From: Palsa-506 sp963707065
Lineage (GTDB): Bacteria > Actinomycetota > Actinomycetes > Streptosporangiales > Streptosporangiaceae
Reading direction: 5' to 3'
Assembly (NCBI GenBank): GCA_963707065.1
Contig: CAVPPJ010000044.1
Span: 62,001 to 126,000 of the forward strand
DNA: 64,000 nucleotides
Shown: positions 26,792 to 35,494 of the stretch, in pieces
How positions within the stretch are numbered: the first letter of the stretch is position 1
How the letters are laid out: every line of letters starts with the position of its first letter
Notes under the pieces: model-generated
Told to the model about the DNA's origin: nothing
The model's database searches: none
The model's input: the letters and a program-made list of their open reading frames with translations, nothing else
Position numbers and translations under genes: made by a program

Positions 26792-27345
26792 CGTGTCTCC
26801 TGCTGGATCTTCTGCCTGGGCCGGATGGCCGCCGGCTGTTGCTCTCCGGTCTCGATCGAGCGCAGCGCCCGGTCCAGCCGGCGCCGGGCCCGGTGCAGCC
26901 GGACGGCCATGGCCGACCGGGAGCAGCCCATCGCCAGGGCCGCGCCGGCCAGGTCCAGTTCCTCCCAGCCGACCAGGCGAAGTGCCTCGCGGTCCGGCTC
27001 GGCCAGCCGCTGCAGAGCCTGCGCGAGGCGTGCTCGTTCTGCTATCCCGGCGGCGGGGTCAGGAGCCTCAACCTCCTGGCCCTGCTGGCTCAGCCTGGCG
27101 GCGACCCGCAGCATCCTGCGCTGGGATCGGTCGGCGTTCGCCAGCACCCGGCGGGCGACGCCGTACAGCCATGGCTCGGCCAGGCCGGGCTCCGCGGGCA
27201 CGTCGGCGAGCTTGCGCCAGGCGATGAGGAAGGTCTCGGCGACGACGTCCCGCGCGGTGTCATGATCAGTCCGGCGGCATGCGTACCGCAGCATCGCGCC
27301 GTGATGCGCTCGGTACAGTGCGTTGAACCGGTCCTCGGCATTCAC
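26788..27345 (-). CDS. ECF-type RNA polymerase sigma factor
   Basis: About 185-residue sigma-70 family factor with region 2 (ARDVVAETFLIAWRKL) and region 4 (DREALRLVGWEELDLAGAALAMGCSRSAMAVRLHRARRRL), no region 3 and no C-terminal extension, i.e. ECF type. GTG 27345 is chosen because GGGAGGCGGAG precedes it; an upstream in-frame ATG (27408) would add 21 residues without similarity. Co-translated with the membrane protein at 25433, its likely regulator. Divergent from the pentapeptide-repeat gene across about 100 bases that may include its own promoter. Confidence 0.9.
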   Translation of the reverse strand: MNAEDRFNALYRAHHGAMLRYACRRTDHDTARDVVAETFLIAWRKLADVPAEPGLAEPWLYGVARRVLANADRSQRRMLRVAARLSQQGQEVEAPDPAAGIAERARLAQALQRLAEPDREALRLVGWEELDLAGAALAMGCSRSAMAVRLHRARRRLDRALRSIETGEQQPAAIRPRQKIQQETR

Positions 27346-27448
27346 GCCGCTCCGCCTCCCGCCGGGATTTGCCTCTCGCCCTGCTATGTCCGGCAACGGC
27401 CCGTTCATTACCGCCGGGAACGAGCCCGGGGCGCTAGCGTGGCCGGTG

Positions 27449-28099
27449 ATGGAACTCCGGGAGCTCGCTGACCTGCCTTACGCCGCCGCGCTGCGGCCGC
27501 ACGAGGGCGGCCTGCGCGCGGACGAAGAGTACGACTGCGAGCATTTCGACCAGCTTGCCTTTGATGACGTGACCGCGACGAACGCCCGGTTCATGGAATG
27601 CGCCCTCACCCAGGTCTCGTTCCAGGCGGGAAAGCTCCGCCGGGCCCGGTTCACCGACGTCTGGCTGCGCGATGTCCGGCTGATGATGACCAATCTCGCC
27701 GAAACCAGCTGGCAGGACGTGACCTTCGCCAGCGCGGTCATCGCCGGCGCCGAGGCCTTCGGCGCGCAGCTGCGCAAGGTCACCTTCCGCGGCTGCAAGC
27801 TCGACTCGGTGAACCTCCGGGATGCCGTGCTCACCGACGTGACGTTCGACAACTGCCTGCTCCGCGACGTGGATTTCGGCGGCGCGACGCTGGCCAGGAC
27901 CGTCTTCACCGGCTCGCGGCTGGACCAGGCGGACTTCAGCCGGGTGACCCTGGACCACGTCGACTTGCGCGGCGCGGAGCTGGGCATCACGATCAGCCCG
28001 GACTCACTGCGCGGCGCGATCATCACCACCGCCCAGCTCATGGCCGTCGCCCCGCTACTCGCCGAGACCCTGGGCATCACGGTCACGGACGCCGGATAG
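27449..28099 (+). CDS. Pentapeptide repeat protein
   Basis: 216 residues with A(D/N)LxX-type pentapeptide repeats from about residue 45 to 190 (for example LRRARFTDVWL, LDSVNLRDAVLTDVTF, LDQADFSRVTLDHVDLRGAEL), which fold as a right-handed quadrilateral beta-helix. Some relatives (MfpA/Qnr) mimic DNA and protect gyrase, but this shorter irregular version cannot be assigned that role. The ATG at 27449 gives the usual MELxELxDLPY start. Confidence 0.88.
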   Translation: MELRELADLPYAAALRPHEGGLRADEEYDCEHFDQLAFDDVTATNARFMECALTQVSFQAGKLRRARFTDVWLRDVRLMMTNLAETSWQDVTFASAVIAGAEAFGAQLRKVTFRGCKLDSVNLRDAVLTDVTFDNCLLRDVDFGGATLARTVFTGSRLDQADFSRVTLDHVDLRGAELGITISPDSLRGAIITTAQLMAVAPLLAETLGITVTDAG

Positions 28100-28121
28100 G
28101 CCGCGGCTAAGCCCGTTGCCG

Positions 28122-28628
28122 TCAGGCGCCGACGGTCCCGTCGATGCCCTCGCGCAGCAAGTCGGCATGCCCGTCGTGCCGGGCGTACTCGTGAATCAGG
28201 TGCAGCATGACCAGCCGCAGCGACACGTCCTCGCCCCAGCTGGGCTGGTAGGCGGTCACGTCGAGGGATTCGGCCCGCTGCTCGATCCGGCGTGCGTGCC
28301 CGATCTCGGCCTGCCAGGCTCCGAACGCCTCTGACCGGGTAGCCCCGCTCGCGTCATATGCCGCCTGGAAGTCGCCCGTCGCTGACCAGAGGAGCGGGAT
28401 GTCCTCACCGTTGATCACCCGGCGGAACCAGGTGCGCTCCACCTCGGCCATGTGCCGCACCAGGCCGAGCAGCGAGAGTGTCGACGGCGGCATGGACTGA
28501 CGGCGCAGCTCCTCATCGGAGAGGCCGTCGCATTTCATGGCGAGCGTCGCCCGGTGATAGTCGAGGAAGGTGCGCAGCATCTCGCGCTCGCCGGCGATCG
28601 AGGGTGGCCCGATGCGTTCGGTAGTCAC
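28122..28628 (-). CDS. DinB family protein (DUF664)
   Basis: 168-residue four-helix-bundle DinB/DUF664 protein. Three metal-binding His positions can be seen: LVRHMAEVE, and HLIHEYARHDGHADLLRE near the C-terminus, a hallmark of this family, which includes thiol-dependent transferases such as mycothiol-S-transferases. Substrate unknown. GTG 28628 is the likely start. The opposite-facing MFS gene begins 119 bases away across an unusually A+T-rich spacer. Confidence 0.87.
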   Translation of the reverse strand: MTTERIGPPSIAGEREMLRTFLDYHRATLAMKCDGLSDEELRRQSMPPSTLSLLGLVRHMAEVERTWFRRVINGEDIPLLWSATGDFQAAYDASGATRSEAFGAWQAEIGHARRIEQRAESLDVTAYQPSWGEDVSLRLVMLHLIHEYARHDGHADLLREGIDGTVGA

Positions 28629-28662
28629 TCTCAATTATGAACCTACACCCGCCGGCAACCTT

Positions 28663-28685
28663 TCGCAACCTAATTGCAATTGCGA
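28663..28685. promoter_or_regulatory. Inverted repeat, possible operator
   Basis: TCGCAA at 28663-28668 and TTGCGA at 28680-28685 are inverted around an A+T-rich centre that itself contains the perfect palindrome ATTGCAAT. This is the most A+T-rich spot in the window and sits in the shared promoter region of the divergent DinB and MFS genes, a likely repressor site. No regulator gene is adjacent. Confidence 0.35.
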
Positions 28686-28746
28686 CCAATCGGCAACTAT
28701 TGTGCTGGAGAATCGGCCCGCAGATAAAGACGACGGAGAAATGCTG

Positions 28747-30000
28747 ATGGGCGCGGATCAGGAGCCTGCTAGCGGCGTTTCGAGTCGCGGCTACCGGTGG
28801 TACGTGGCGGCGCAGGTCGTCTCCATTGTCGGCACGATGATGGGATATACGGCGCTCTACTGGCTGGCGCTGCATCTCGGGCATGGTGGCGCCGCCACCT
28901 TGTCGGCGGTCGTCGCGGCCGAGTCCCTGCCAATGCTCGTATTCAGCCGCCGGGCCGGGACCATCGTGGCGCGGCACCGGGCAGTCAGGGTCGTTATCGC
29001 TACTCAGTCACTGCAGGCGGCCGGATCACTGGCTATCGGGATTCCGCTGCTCGCTGGCTGGATGTCCATCTGGTATCTCGTGCCGCTGTCGTTCGCCATC
29101 GGCTGCGTCCAGTCCGTCGACGTCCCTGCCCGGCAGACGTTCATGCTGGATCTCGTCGGCCGGGCCGAACTGCGCCGCGGAGCCTCCGTCTACGCCACGA
29201 TCACCGGCTTGGCCAAGATCGCCGGGCCCGGCGTGGCCGGCATCATCATCGCGGCGACCGGCGAGACCGCCGTGTTCTTCGCGGACGCCGCGTCGTTCCT
29301 GGGAGTGATCGTGGTCATGGCGCTGCTGTCGGGGGGTGCCCGGCACGCACCGGTACCTGACCGTGCCGTGATTGCGGCCAGGCGCTTCCGCTGGGTGCTT
29401 GACCTGCCGCGCGGTATCCAGGCGGCCGCCGCGATGGCGTTGCTGCTCGGCGGCTTCGGGCTGCAGTTCGCGGTCACCAACCCGCTGATGGCCACGAGGG
29501 TCTTCCATCTCGGCGCGGTCGGCTTCGGCCTGCTCGGCACGTTCGTGGCCGTCGGCGGGATCGCCGGGAATTACTACTCGTCCCGGCGCGGGGATCCCGG
29601 CCGGTCGGAGTTCCTGGTCTGGGCGCTGGTGTTCGGCATCGCGGAATGCCTGGCCGCGGTCATGCCGGCTGCCTGGGCCTACGACCTGACCATGGTCGTG
29701 ATCGGCTGGGCTACCCAGCTCTTCGCCGTGAGCGCAACCGTCTACCTGCAGCTGGCCGCGCCGGCCGCGCAGCGGGGTCATGCGCTGAGCGCCTACAACG
29801 CGGGCTTCATCGGCTTCGTGCCCGCCGGGGCCTTCGCCGTCGCCGGGCTGGCCGCAGTCGCCGGGATCCGCTGGGCGCTGATCGGCCCTGGGCTGCTGAT
29901 CGCGGCCTGCGCGGCCGGCATCCTTGCCGTCAGGCTGTTCTCCGAACGATCCGCCGCCGGGCCGCCGGGCAGGTCACCGCATGCCAGCACCGTCAGCTGA
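28747..30000 (+). CDS. MFS transporter
   Basis: 417-residue major facilitator of about twelve helices, of the group related to enterobactin exporter EntS and macrolide efflux proteins (SFAIGCVQSVDVPARQTFMLDLV is the central signature). Probably an exporter. ATG 28747 is preferred over ATG 28741 because GGAG at 28735-28738 is then 8 bases upstream instead of 2. Divergent from the DinB gene. Confidence 0.85.
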   Translation: MGADQEPASGVSSRGYRWYVAAQVVSIVGTMMGYTALYWLALHLGHGGAATLSAVVAAESLPMLVFSRRAGTIVARHRAVRVVIATQSLQAAGSLAIGIPLLAGWMSIWYLVPLSFAIGCVQSVDVPARQTFMLDLVGRAELRRGASVYATITGLAKIAGPGVAGIIIAATGETAVFFADAASFLGVIVVMALLSGGARHAPVPDRAVIAARRFRWVLDLPRGIQAAAAMALLLGGFGLQFAVTNPLMATRVFHLGAVGFGLLGTFVAVGGIAGNYYSSRRGDPGRSEFLVWALVFGIAECLAAVMPAAWAYDLTMVVIGWATQLFAVSATVYLQLAAPAAQRGHALSAYNAGFIGFVPAGAFAVAGLAAVAGIRWALIGPGLLIAACAAGILAVRLFSERSAAGPPGRSPHASTVS

Positions 30001-30046
30001 GCCAGACTCGCGAGCGGCGCGAGCCAGCGATGGCCGCGGCCGGGCG

Positions 30047-30093
30047 TGAATGTGCGGCTGACGGGCACGGGGCACCATCACGCCGCACATTCA
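30047..30093. terminator. Inverted repeat between convergent genes, possible bidirectional terminator
   Basis: TGAATGTGCGGC (30047-30058) and GCCGCACATTCA (30082-30093) are perfect 12-base inverted arms with a 23-base loop. It lies between the MFS stop (30000) and the ammonium transporter stop (30168). The loop is long for a classical terminator and there is no T-run, so a protein site or mobile remnant remains possible. Confidence 0.45.
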
Positions 30094-30167
30094 GGCTTGC
30101 GCTTATCGCGGGTGGGCGGCCGGCGGCTCGGCTCCTGGCCGCCGACTCCTGGCCGGCCGGCAGGTCG

Positions 30168-31583
30168 TTAGTCGGCTGCCATCTCGGCCTCGGCGTTCTC
30201 CCTGGCGTCTGTCCGGTTCAGATCCTGATGCCCGGTCAGGCTGGCGGCGCCCGCGGACGGGAGTTCCTCCGGCGCGTAGGCGACCTCGCCGTGCACCGCC
30301 AGGTCGCCGACCTCCAGGACGGAGTCAGCCTCGCGCAGGCTCGTGAACAGGCTGATCACCTTCAGGATGGCGAACGTGACGAGACCGTCCCAGACGATGA
30401 CCGTCAGTGCCGCGCCCGCCTGGATCAGCAACTGCTTCGGATGCCCGTAGAACAGCCCGGCAGTCGTGATGGGCGGGGCCTTCCCCAGGCCCAGGTAGAT
30501 GATCATGTTGGGATCCGCGAACAGGCCGACCATCAGGCCGCCGAGAAGCCCGGCGAAGCCGTGGGTATAGACGACGCCGAGCGCGTCGTCGACCTTGCTG
30601 AACGGCCACACGTGCTTGGGCAGGTAGATCATGGCCGCCCAGACGAATCCGGCGGCCACGCACCCCATCACCAGCGCGCCGAGGCCATTCACGTAACCCG
30701 CGGCAGGCGTGATGGCGACCAGCCCGCAGATCATCCCGTTCACCCCGCCGACGAAGGACGACTTCTTCTGCTTGCCGGCGAACATGTCCAGCATGATCCA
30801 GGTCATCATCGCGGCGGCGGTGGCCAGGTTGGTGTTGATGACGGCCGCCGAGGCGTCCGCGCCCGCGAAGTACGGGTCACCGCCGTTGAAGCCGTTCCAG
30901 CCAAGCCAGAGCAGGCCGGCGCCCACCGCCACGAACGGTATGTTGCTCGGCGCGCCGGCGCCCTCGCGGTCCCGCGCCAGGCGCGGGCCGACCATCGACG
31001 CGGCCACGAATCCGGACACGCCGGCCGCCAGGTGAATCACGTAGCCACCGGAGAAGTCCAGCGCGCCGTGGGCGCCCCACCAGCCGCCGCCCCAGAGCAG
31101 GAACGCGTTAACGGCGTAGGCAAAGGTGATCCACAGCGGCACGAAGATCATCCACACCTTGAGCTTGATCCGGCCGATGACGCTGCCCAGCAGCAGGATC
31201 GGCGTAATCGCGGCGAACACGAACTGGAAGTAGACCAGTGACGATTCCGGGAACCGGAATCCGGGAAGGTCCCCGTCGAGCAGCGGGATGTTAGCCCGCG
31301 CCTGCTCTCCGGCATGCCCGATGACCTGGGCGGGCTTGCCGATAAAGGTGGATATCCACGGGCTGCCGAAGCCCATCTTAAAGGCCCAGAGCACCCACAC
31401 GATCAGGGTCAGGCAGAACGCGCTGAATACCATCATGATGGTATTCACAGCCCATTTGCGCTGCAGTAGTCCTGCATAGAGCACCGCAAGCCCGGGGATG
31501 CTCATCAGGCCGACGAGAGTTGCCGCTGTCAGCTGCCAGGAGTTGTCGCCGGCGTTAAGCCAAGCTGGATAGGGAACTAGCAC
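30168..31583 (-). CDS. amt: Ammonium transporter (Amt family)
   Basis: 471-residue polytopic Amt/Mep/Rh protein with eleven predicted helices. The pore twin histidines are His184 (YVIHLAAG) and His341 (VYTHGFAG), within the family motifs DFSGGYVIHLAAGVSG and GLLGGLMVGLFA. It moves NH4+/NH3 into the cell. The C-terminus is longer than usual (about 50 extra polar residues after SLREADSVLEV). GTG 31583 follows GGAGGCACTGA at ideal spacing. No glnK or glnD gene is next to it within the window, unlike the common amtB-glnK arrangement. Confidence 0.93.
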   Translation of the reverse strand: MLVPYPAWLNAGDNSWQLTAATLVGLMSIPGLAVLYAGLLQRKWAVNTIMMVFSAFCLTLIVWVLWAFKMGFGSPWISTFIGKPAQVIGHAGEQARANIPLLDGDLPGFRFPESSLVYFQFVFAAITPILLLGSVIGRIKLKVWMIFVPLWITFAYAVNAFLLWGGGWWGAHGALDFSGGYVIHLAAGVSGFVAASMVGPRLARDREGAGAPSNIPFVAVGAGLLWLGWNGFNGGDPYFAGADASAAVINTNLATAAAMMTWIMLDMFAGKQKKSSFVGGVNGMICGLVAITPAAGYVNGLGALVMGCVAAGFVWAAMIYLPKHVWPFSKVDDALGVVYTHGFAGLLGGLMVGLFADPNMIIYLGLGKAPPITTAGLFYGHPKQLLIQAGAALTVIVWDGLVTFAILKVISLFTSLREADSVLEVGDLAVHGEVAYAPEELPSAGAASLTGHQDLNRTDARENAEAEMAAD

Positions 31584-32078
31584 TCAGTGCCTCCATGGGC
31601 TACCGGCGAAGGGCTCCGCCGGGGGCCGGCCGGCGCCGGGACATGCGCCAGCTGGCGGAGCGCTTCTTTGTCCGTTAGTGACGCTTCCTGTTTTTCATCG
31701 CAGCGTTTCGGGCGCATTTCCCGGCTGTTACGCCGGCGGTAACAGCGCAGCGCGCAAGGCGGCCTTTGTTAACTGGCTGTTTCGGCGGCAAAGCCGGCCT
31801 GCCCGCGGCGGCGAGAGCCAGCCTGCCCGCGGCGGCGAGAGCGAGCCTGCCCGCGGTGGCAAGAGCCCCTGCCCCGCGGCGAGAGCCACCTGCCCGCGGT
31901 GGCAAGAGCTAGCCTGCCCCGCGACGGACACGACGCGCGTCACTGCGCGGCACCGCCGCCAGCGGGGCCGGCATGTCGCCGGAGACCGGATCTGCCTTAA
32001 AGTAACGTTCCGGTAACAGTGTTGGCTCACTTCTTTGAGCCGGGCACGTGCAGGACTTACGCTCCTCACAGTTCGCTT
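31584..32078. other. Intergenic region upstream of amt and the LacI locus
   Basis: About 500 bases between the divergent amt and lacI-type genes (apart from the operator zone that follows). No convincing coding frame. It holds an imperfect 24-bp tandem repeat (entered separately) and should contain the amt promoter near 31590-31680. Short open frames here follow the repeat and have no coding character. Confidence 0.6.
31798..31925. repeat. Imperfect tandem repeat, about 24-bp unit
   Basis: About five units of CCTGCCCGCGGCGGCGAGAG plus four bases occur from 31798. The first two units (31798-31821, 31822-31845) differ at one position; later ones vary GGC/TGG and lose one or two bases. Rich in CCGCGG (SacII-like) steps. 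Sits in the spacer between amt and the LacI operators. Function unknown. Confidence 0.8.
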
Positions 32079-32092
32079 GGTAAGCGCTTACC
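32079..32092. promoter_or_regulatory. LacI-family operator 1
   Basis: Perfect 14-bp palindrome GGTAAGCGCTTACC. The central CG step and dyad are typical of LacI/GalR-family operators. An identical copy lies 67 bp downstream, and the lacI-type gene begins at 32230, so autoregulation and control of the whole uptake operon are likely. Confidence 0.8.
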
Positions 32093-32145
32093 GCACTGGC
32101 TGGCCGCCCACGTACGGAACAAGTGCCGGCCCGGTCGGCCATCAC

Positions 32146-32159
32146 GGTAAGCGCTTACC
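32146..32159. promoter_or_regulatory. LacI-family operator 2
   Basis: Second identical copy of GGTAAGCGCTTACC, 67 bp from the first and 71 bp before the regulator start. Two sites at this distance could bind one repressor tetramer or two dimers around the promoter. Confidence 0.8.
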
Positions 32160-32229
32160 CCGCTGACCAGCGCAGCAGCGCCGCCAGTGCCCGCAACGGG
32201 CCGGTGGGGCGCCTAGCCGGAGGAGCCCG

Positions 32230-33360
32230 ATGGCCGAGATTCGCGACACCGCGAATACGCCGCCGACGATCTACGACGTCGCCCGCGCCGCCGGTGTCTC
32301 GATCGCTTCGGTCTCCCGGGTGCTCAACGGACAGCGGAACCCGCGTGCGGAAACCAGGGAACGAGTACTCAAGGCGGTGGCCGAGCTGGGCTTCGCGCCG
32401 GACGGCGCGGCTCGGGCGCTGAGCGTCCGGCTCAAGGAGGTAGTCGGCGTCGTCGTCCGGCGAACGCCCCGGGCGGAAATGAGCGAGGGCGCGTTCGCTG
32501 ACGAGGACGAGAGCCTGCAGTTCCCCGACATGATCAACCGCGGCATCGAGGTCGTCGCCTCCCGGCGCGGATTCGACATGCTGGTCCGGTCGGTCGATCT
32601 CGGCGATCACGGCAGCAGCGGCCGGATCCTCTCGCTGGCCCGCAAGAGCGACGGGCTGATCCTGCACGACCGGCTGCTTGAGCCGGACCAGCTCGCCCGG
32701 CTGTCCAGGCAGGTCCCGATTGTCACGCTGGCCGGCCTGCCGACCGAGACGACCGCCAACGTGCGCGGCGACAACCGGGCCGGGATGCGCGACCTCGCCA
32801 GGCACCTGCTCGGCCACCACGGTTACCGCACTGTCGCCTATCTTGGCGGGCACTCCGACAGCCCGGACAGCGTGGCCCGGCACGAGGTTCTCGCGGCCGA
32901 ACTGAGCGCGGCAGGCGCGACGTTGCTTGACGGCCCGGAATGGCAGGGCAATTACCTGGCCGTCGGCGGCGCCAGGGTCATCGACCGGCTGATCGACCGG
33001 CGTGCCCCGATGCCGCAGGTGATCGCCTGCGCCAACGACCAGACGGCACTCGGCGTGATGTACGCCCTGGCGGCCCGCGGCATCGACGTGCCCGGCCAGG
33101 TTGCGGTGACCGGCTTCGACGACATCCCGGTGGCCCGTCACCTGCGGCCACAGCTCACTACCGTGCGCCAGCCCATCCAGGAACTCGGCACGACCGCCTT
33201 CGAGATCCTCTACTCGATGATCAGCACCGGCCAGCCGACCAGCCGTGAGGTCGCGCTGCCGACCCGGCTGATCCTGCGGGAAAGCTGCGGCTGCCCGCCG
33301 GACTTGGCCCCGCCTGGCTGGCGGACGACCGAGCCGGTAGCTGAGGGGATCGCGCCGTGA
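32230..33360 (+). CDS. LacI family transcriptional regulator of the glycan-uptake operon
   Basis: 376 residues: N-terminal LacI helix-turn-helix (TIYDVARAAGVSIASVSRVLNG at about 13-34, with the hinge helix following) and a periplasmic-binding-protein-like ligand domain (ADNDQT-like ACANDQTALGV, GFDDIPVARHLRPQLTTVRQP). It should bind the two palindromes upstream and be released by a sugar. ATG 32230 follows GGAGGAG. The TGA overlaps the first permease GTG (GTGA), so the regulator is in the same operon as its transporter. Confidence 0.92.
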   Translation: MAEIRDTANTPPTIYDVARAAGVSIASVSRVLNGQRNPRAETRERVLKAVAELGFAPDGAARALSVRLKEVVGVVVRRTPRAEMSEGAFADEDESLQFPDMINRGIEVVASRRGFDMLVRSVDLGDHGSSGRILSLARKSDGLILHDRLLEPDQLARLSRQVPIVTLAGLPTETTANVRGDNRAGMRDLARHLLGHHGYRTVAYLGGHSDSPDSVARHEVLAAELSAAGATLLDGPEWQGNYLAVGGARVIDRLIDRRAPMPQVIACANDQTALGVMYALAARGIDVPGQVAVTGFDDIPVARHLRPQLTTVRQPIQELGTTAFEILYSMISTGQPTSREVALPTRLILRESCGCPPDLAPPGWRTTEPVAEGIAP

Positions 33361-34337
33361 GGATGCTGGCTCGCAGGATCGGCTTCTATGTCCTGACTGC
33401 CATCGCGATAGTCACGGTTATCTTCCTCCTCCCCCGCGTGATACCCGGCAACCCCGTCGATGCGGTGCTCGGGCACATGCAGGGCCAGACGATCACGAAG
33501 GGGACGCTGCGCGCGCTGGAGGTGCAGTTCGGCCAGAACTCCACCACCGGCATCTGGGGCCAGTACCTGCATTACTGGAGCAACCTGCTGCACGGCAACC
33601 TGGGCGTCTCGACCAGCGAGGGCATGGTCCCGGTGACGACCGTCATCCGCGGCGCGCTGCCGTGGACGATCGGCCTGGTGGGCACCGCGACCGTGCTGAG
33701 TTTCATCCTCGGCACGCTGATCGGCATCCTGGTCGCCTGGCGGCGCGGGACCTGGCTGGACAACCTGCTTCCGGTCACGACGTTCTTCCAGGCGGCGCCC
33801 TACTTCTTCCTCGCCTTCCTCGCCATAGATCTCTTCGCGATCAAGCTGGGCTGGTTCCCGGCCGGGAGCGCACGGGGGATCAACGACTTCCCGGCCGCCA
33901 CCTGGAGCTACTTCAGCGACGTCCTCTACCATGCCGCGCTGCCCGCGCTGACGATCGTGGTCGCCTCGGCGGCCGGCTGGATCGTCGGCATGCGGAATGT
34001 CATGGTCACGACGATGGACGAGGACTACGTCCTCGTCGCGCAGGCCAAGGGACTGCCGAAGCAGCGGGTAGTCTGGTACGCGGCGCGCAACGCGATCCTG
34101 CCGAGCATCTCCGGCTTCTCCCTGGCTATCGGCTTCATCGTGTCCGGCGCGCTGCTGACCGAGATCGTCTTCAGCTACCCGGGCCTCGGCTTCATCCTGC
34201 TCAGCGCGGTGCAGGAGGACGACTACGCGCTACTCCAGGGAATCTTCCTGGTCATCGCCATGGCCGTGCTACTGGCCAACCTGGCGGCGGACTTCGTGTA
34301 CGTCTTCCTTGATCCGCGCACCCGGCAGGAGGCCTGA
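33357..34337 (+). CDS. Oligopeptide/oligosaccharide ABC transporter permease (DppB/OppB type)
   Basis: 326 residues, about six helices, first permease of a nickel/peptide/opine-type importer. The EAA-type loop is visible in VLVAQAKGLPKQRVVWYAARNAILPSI. The N-terminus RRIGFYVLTAIAIVTVIFLLPRVIPGNPV is characteristic of OppB. Starts at GTG 33357 inside the regulator stop. Although the family is named for peptides, many members carry beta-linked oligosaccharides, which the LacI regulator and GH3 enzyme suggest here. Confidence 0.9.
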   Translation: MRMLARRIGFYVLTAIAIVTVIFLLPRVIPGNPVDAVLGHMQGQTITKGTLRALEVQFGQNSTTGIWGQYLHYWSNLLHGNLGVSTSEGMVPVTTVIRGALPWTIGLVGTATVLSFILGTLIGILVAWRRGTWLDNLLPVTTFFQAAPYFFLAFLAIDLFAIKLGWFPAGSARGINDFPAATWSYFSDVLYHAALPALTIVVASAAGWIVGMRNVMVTTMDEDYVLVAQAKGLPKQRVVWYAARNAILPSISGFSLAIGFIVSGALLTEIVFSYPGLGFILLSAVQEDDYALLQGIFLVIAMAVLLANLAADFVYVFLDPRTRQEA

Positions 34338-34339
34338 CC

Positions 34340-35494
34340 ATGGCGATCGGCACCAGCACGGGCCTCGGCAGCGCACCGGCCGATGAAAGCGGCCTGCTCC
34401 CCGCCCCGGCCGTGCCCGGCCGCGGGCCGCGGTTCCGGCTGCCCAGGTCGCCGAAGGTCCTCATCGGCCTCGGCCTGCTTGGCGTGTTCCTCCTGGTGGC
34501 CGTGATCGGCCCGTGGATAGCGCCCTATAACCCCGGCCAGAGCTTCTCCACCACGGCCAGCTTCCCGCAGCCGCCATCCGCCGCGCACTGGCTGGGTACC
34601 ACCCAGCAGCAGCAGGACGTGTTCTCCCAGCTCCTATGGGGCGGGCGCAGCACCGTCCTGGTCGCCTTCGTCGCCGGGCTGGTCGCGACCGTCCTGTCCA
34701 TCATCATCGGGGTGACAGCGGGCTACGGCGGCCGCCTCGCCGATGACCTGCTGTCGATGCTGGCCAATTTCTTCCTCGTGCTGCCGGCGCTGCCCCTGCT
34801 CATCGTCGTCTTCGGGTTCCTGAAGACCTCTCAGGGCGGCCACGACCTGCTGATCGGCCTCGTCATCGCCATCACCGGGTGGGCCTGGGGCGCCCGGGTG
34901 CTGCGGGCGATGACACTGTCCATGCGCAACCGGGACTACGTGGACTCCGCGCGCATTGCCGGCGAGCGCGGCTGGCGCATCATCGGCTTCGAGATCCTGC
35001 CGAACCTGACCCCGATCCTCGCCTCGTCCTTCCTTTTCACGGTGCTGTACGGGGTCGGCACCTACACCGCCCTTGCCTTCCTCGGCCTGGTCAATCCCAA
35101 CCACTGGAGCTGGGGCGGCATGCTGTTCTACGCGCAGGTGGCCGGCGCGGAGCAAAGCGGGTACTGGTGGCTGTTCCTGCCGCCGGGGATCGCCGTGGCG
35201 CTGCTCGGCACCTCACTGGCGCTGATCAACTTCGGGATTGACGAATTCATCAACCCGCGGCTGCGCGCCGCCGGACTGTCCCGGCGCCGCGCCCGGCGGG
35301 CCGGGGTATCCGGGCTGCCCAAGCGCTTTGTGCTCGGCGTCACTCCGGTCATCCGCCAGGATCCGGCCAGCCCGGCTGACGGCATCCCGGGCCGGGAGCC
35401 GGGCGGACCAGCGCCGGGCGGCGAGACGGCCGACCTGATCCCGGCAACCAGCAACGGCAAGTCCCGGCCCTGGCGCAGAGGGAGCGGGCTGTGA
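34340..35494 (+). CDS. Oligopeptide/oligosaccharide ABC transporter permease (DppC/OppC type)
   Basis: 384 residues, second permease, with the OppC N-terminal segment (LIGLGLLGVFLLVAVIGPWIAPYNP), six helices and the EAA loop (DYVDSARIAGERGWRIIGFEILPNL). It has a long hydrophilic C-terminal tail of about 70 residues beyond the last helix, more than usual. ATG starts 2 bases after the OppB stop; its stop overlaps the ATPase GTG. Confidence 0.9.
   Translation: MAIGTSTGLGSAPADESGLLPAPAVPGRGPRFRLPRSPKVLIGLGLLGVFLLVAVIGPWIAPYNPGQSFSTTASFPQPPSAAHWLGTTQQQQDVFSQLLWGGRSTVLVAFVAGLVATVLSIIIGVTAGYGGRLADDLLSMLANFFLVLPALPLLIVVFGFLKTSQGGHDLLIGLVIAITGWAWGARVLRAMTLSMRNRDYVDSARIAGERGWRIIGFEILPNLTPILASSFLFTVLYGVGTYTALAFLGLVNPNHWSWGGMLFYAQVAGAEQSGYWWLFLPPGIAVALLGTSLALINFGIDEFINPRLRAAGLSRRRARRAGVSGLPKRFVLGVTPVIRQDPASPADGIPGREPGGPAPGGETADLIPATSNGKSRPWRRGSGL

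Noticed and set aside
31798..31925. Possible CRISPR-like array
   Set aside because: No spacers, imperfect units and no cas genes.
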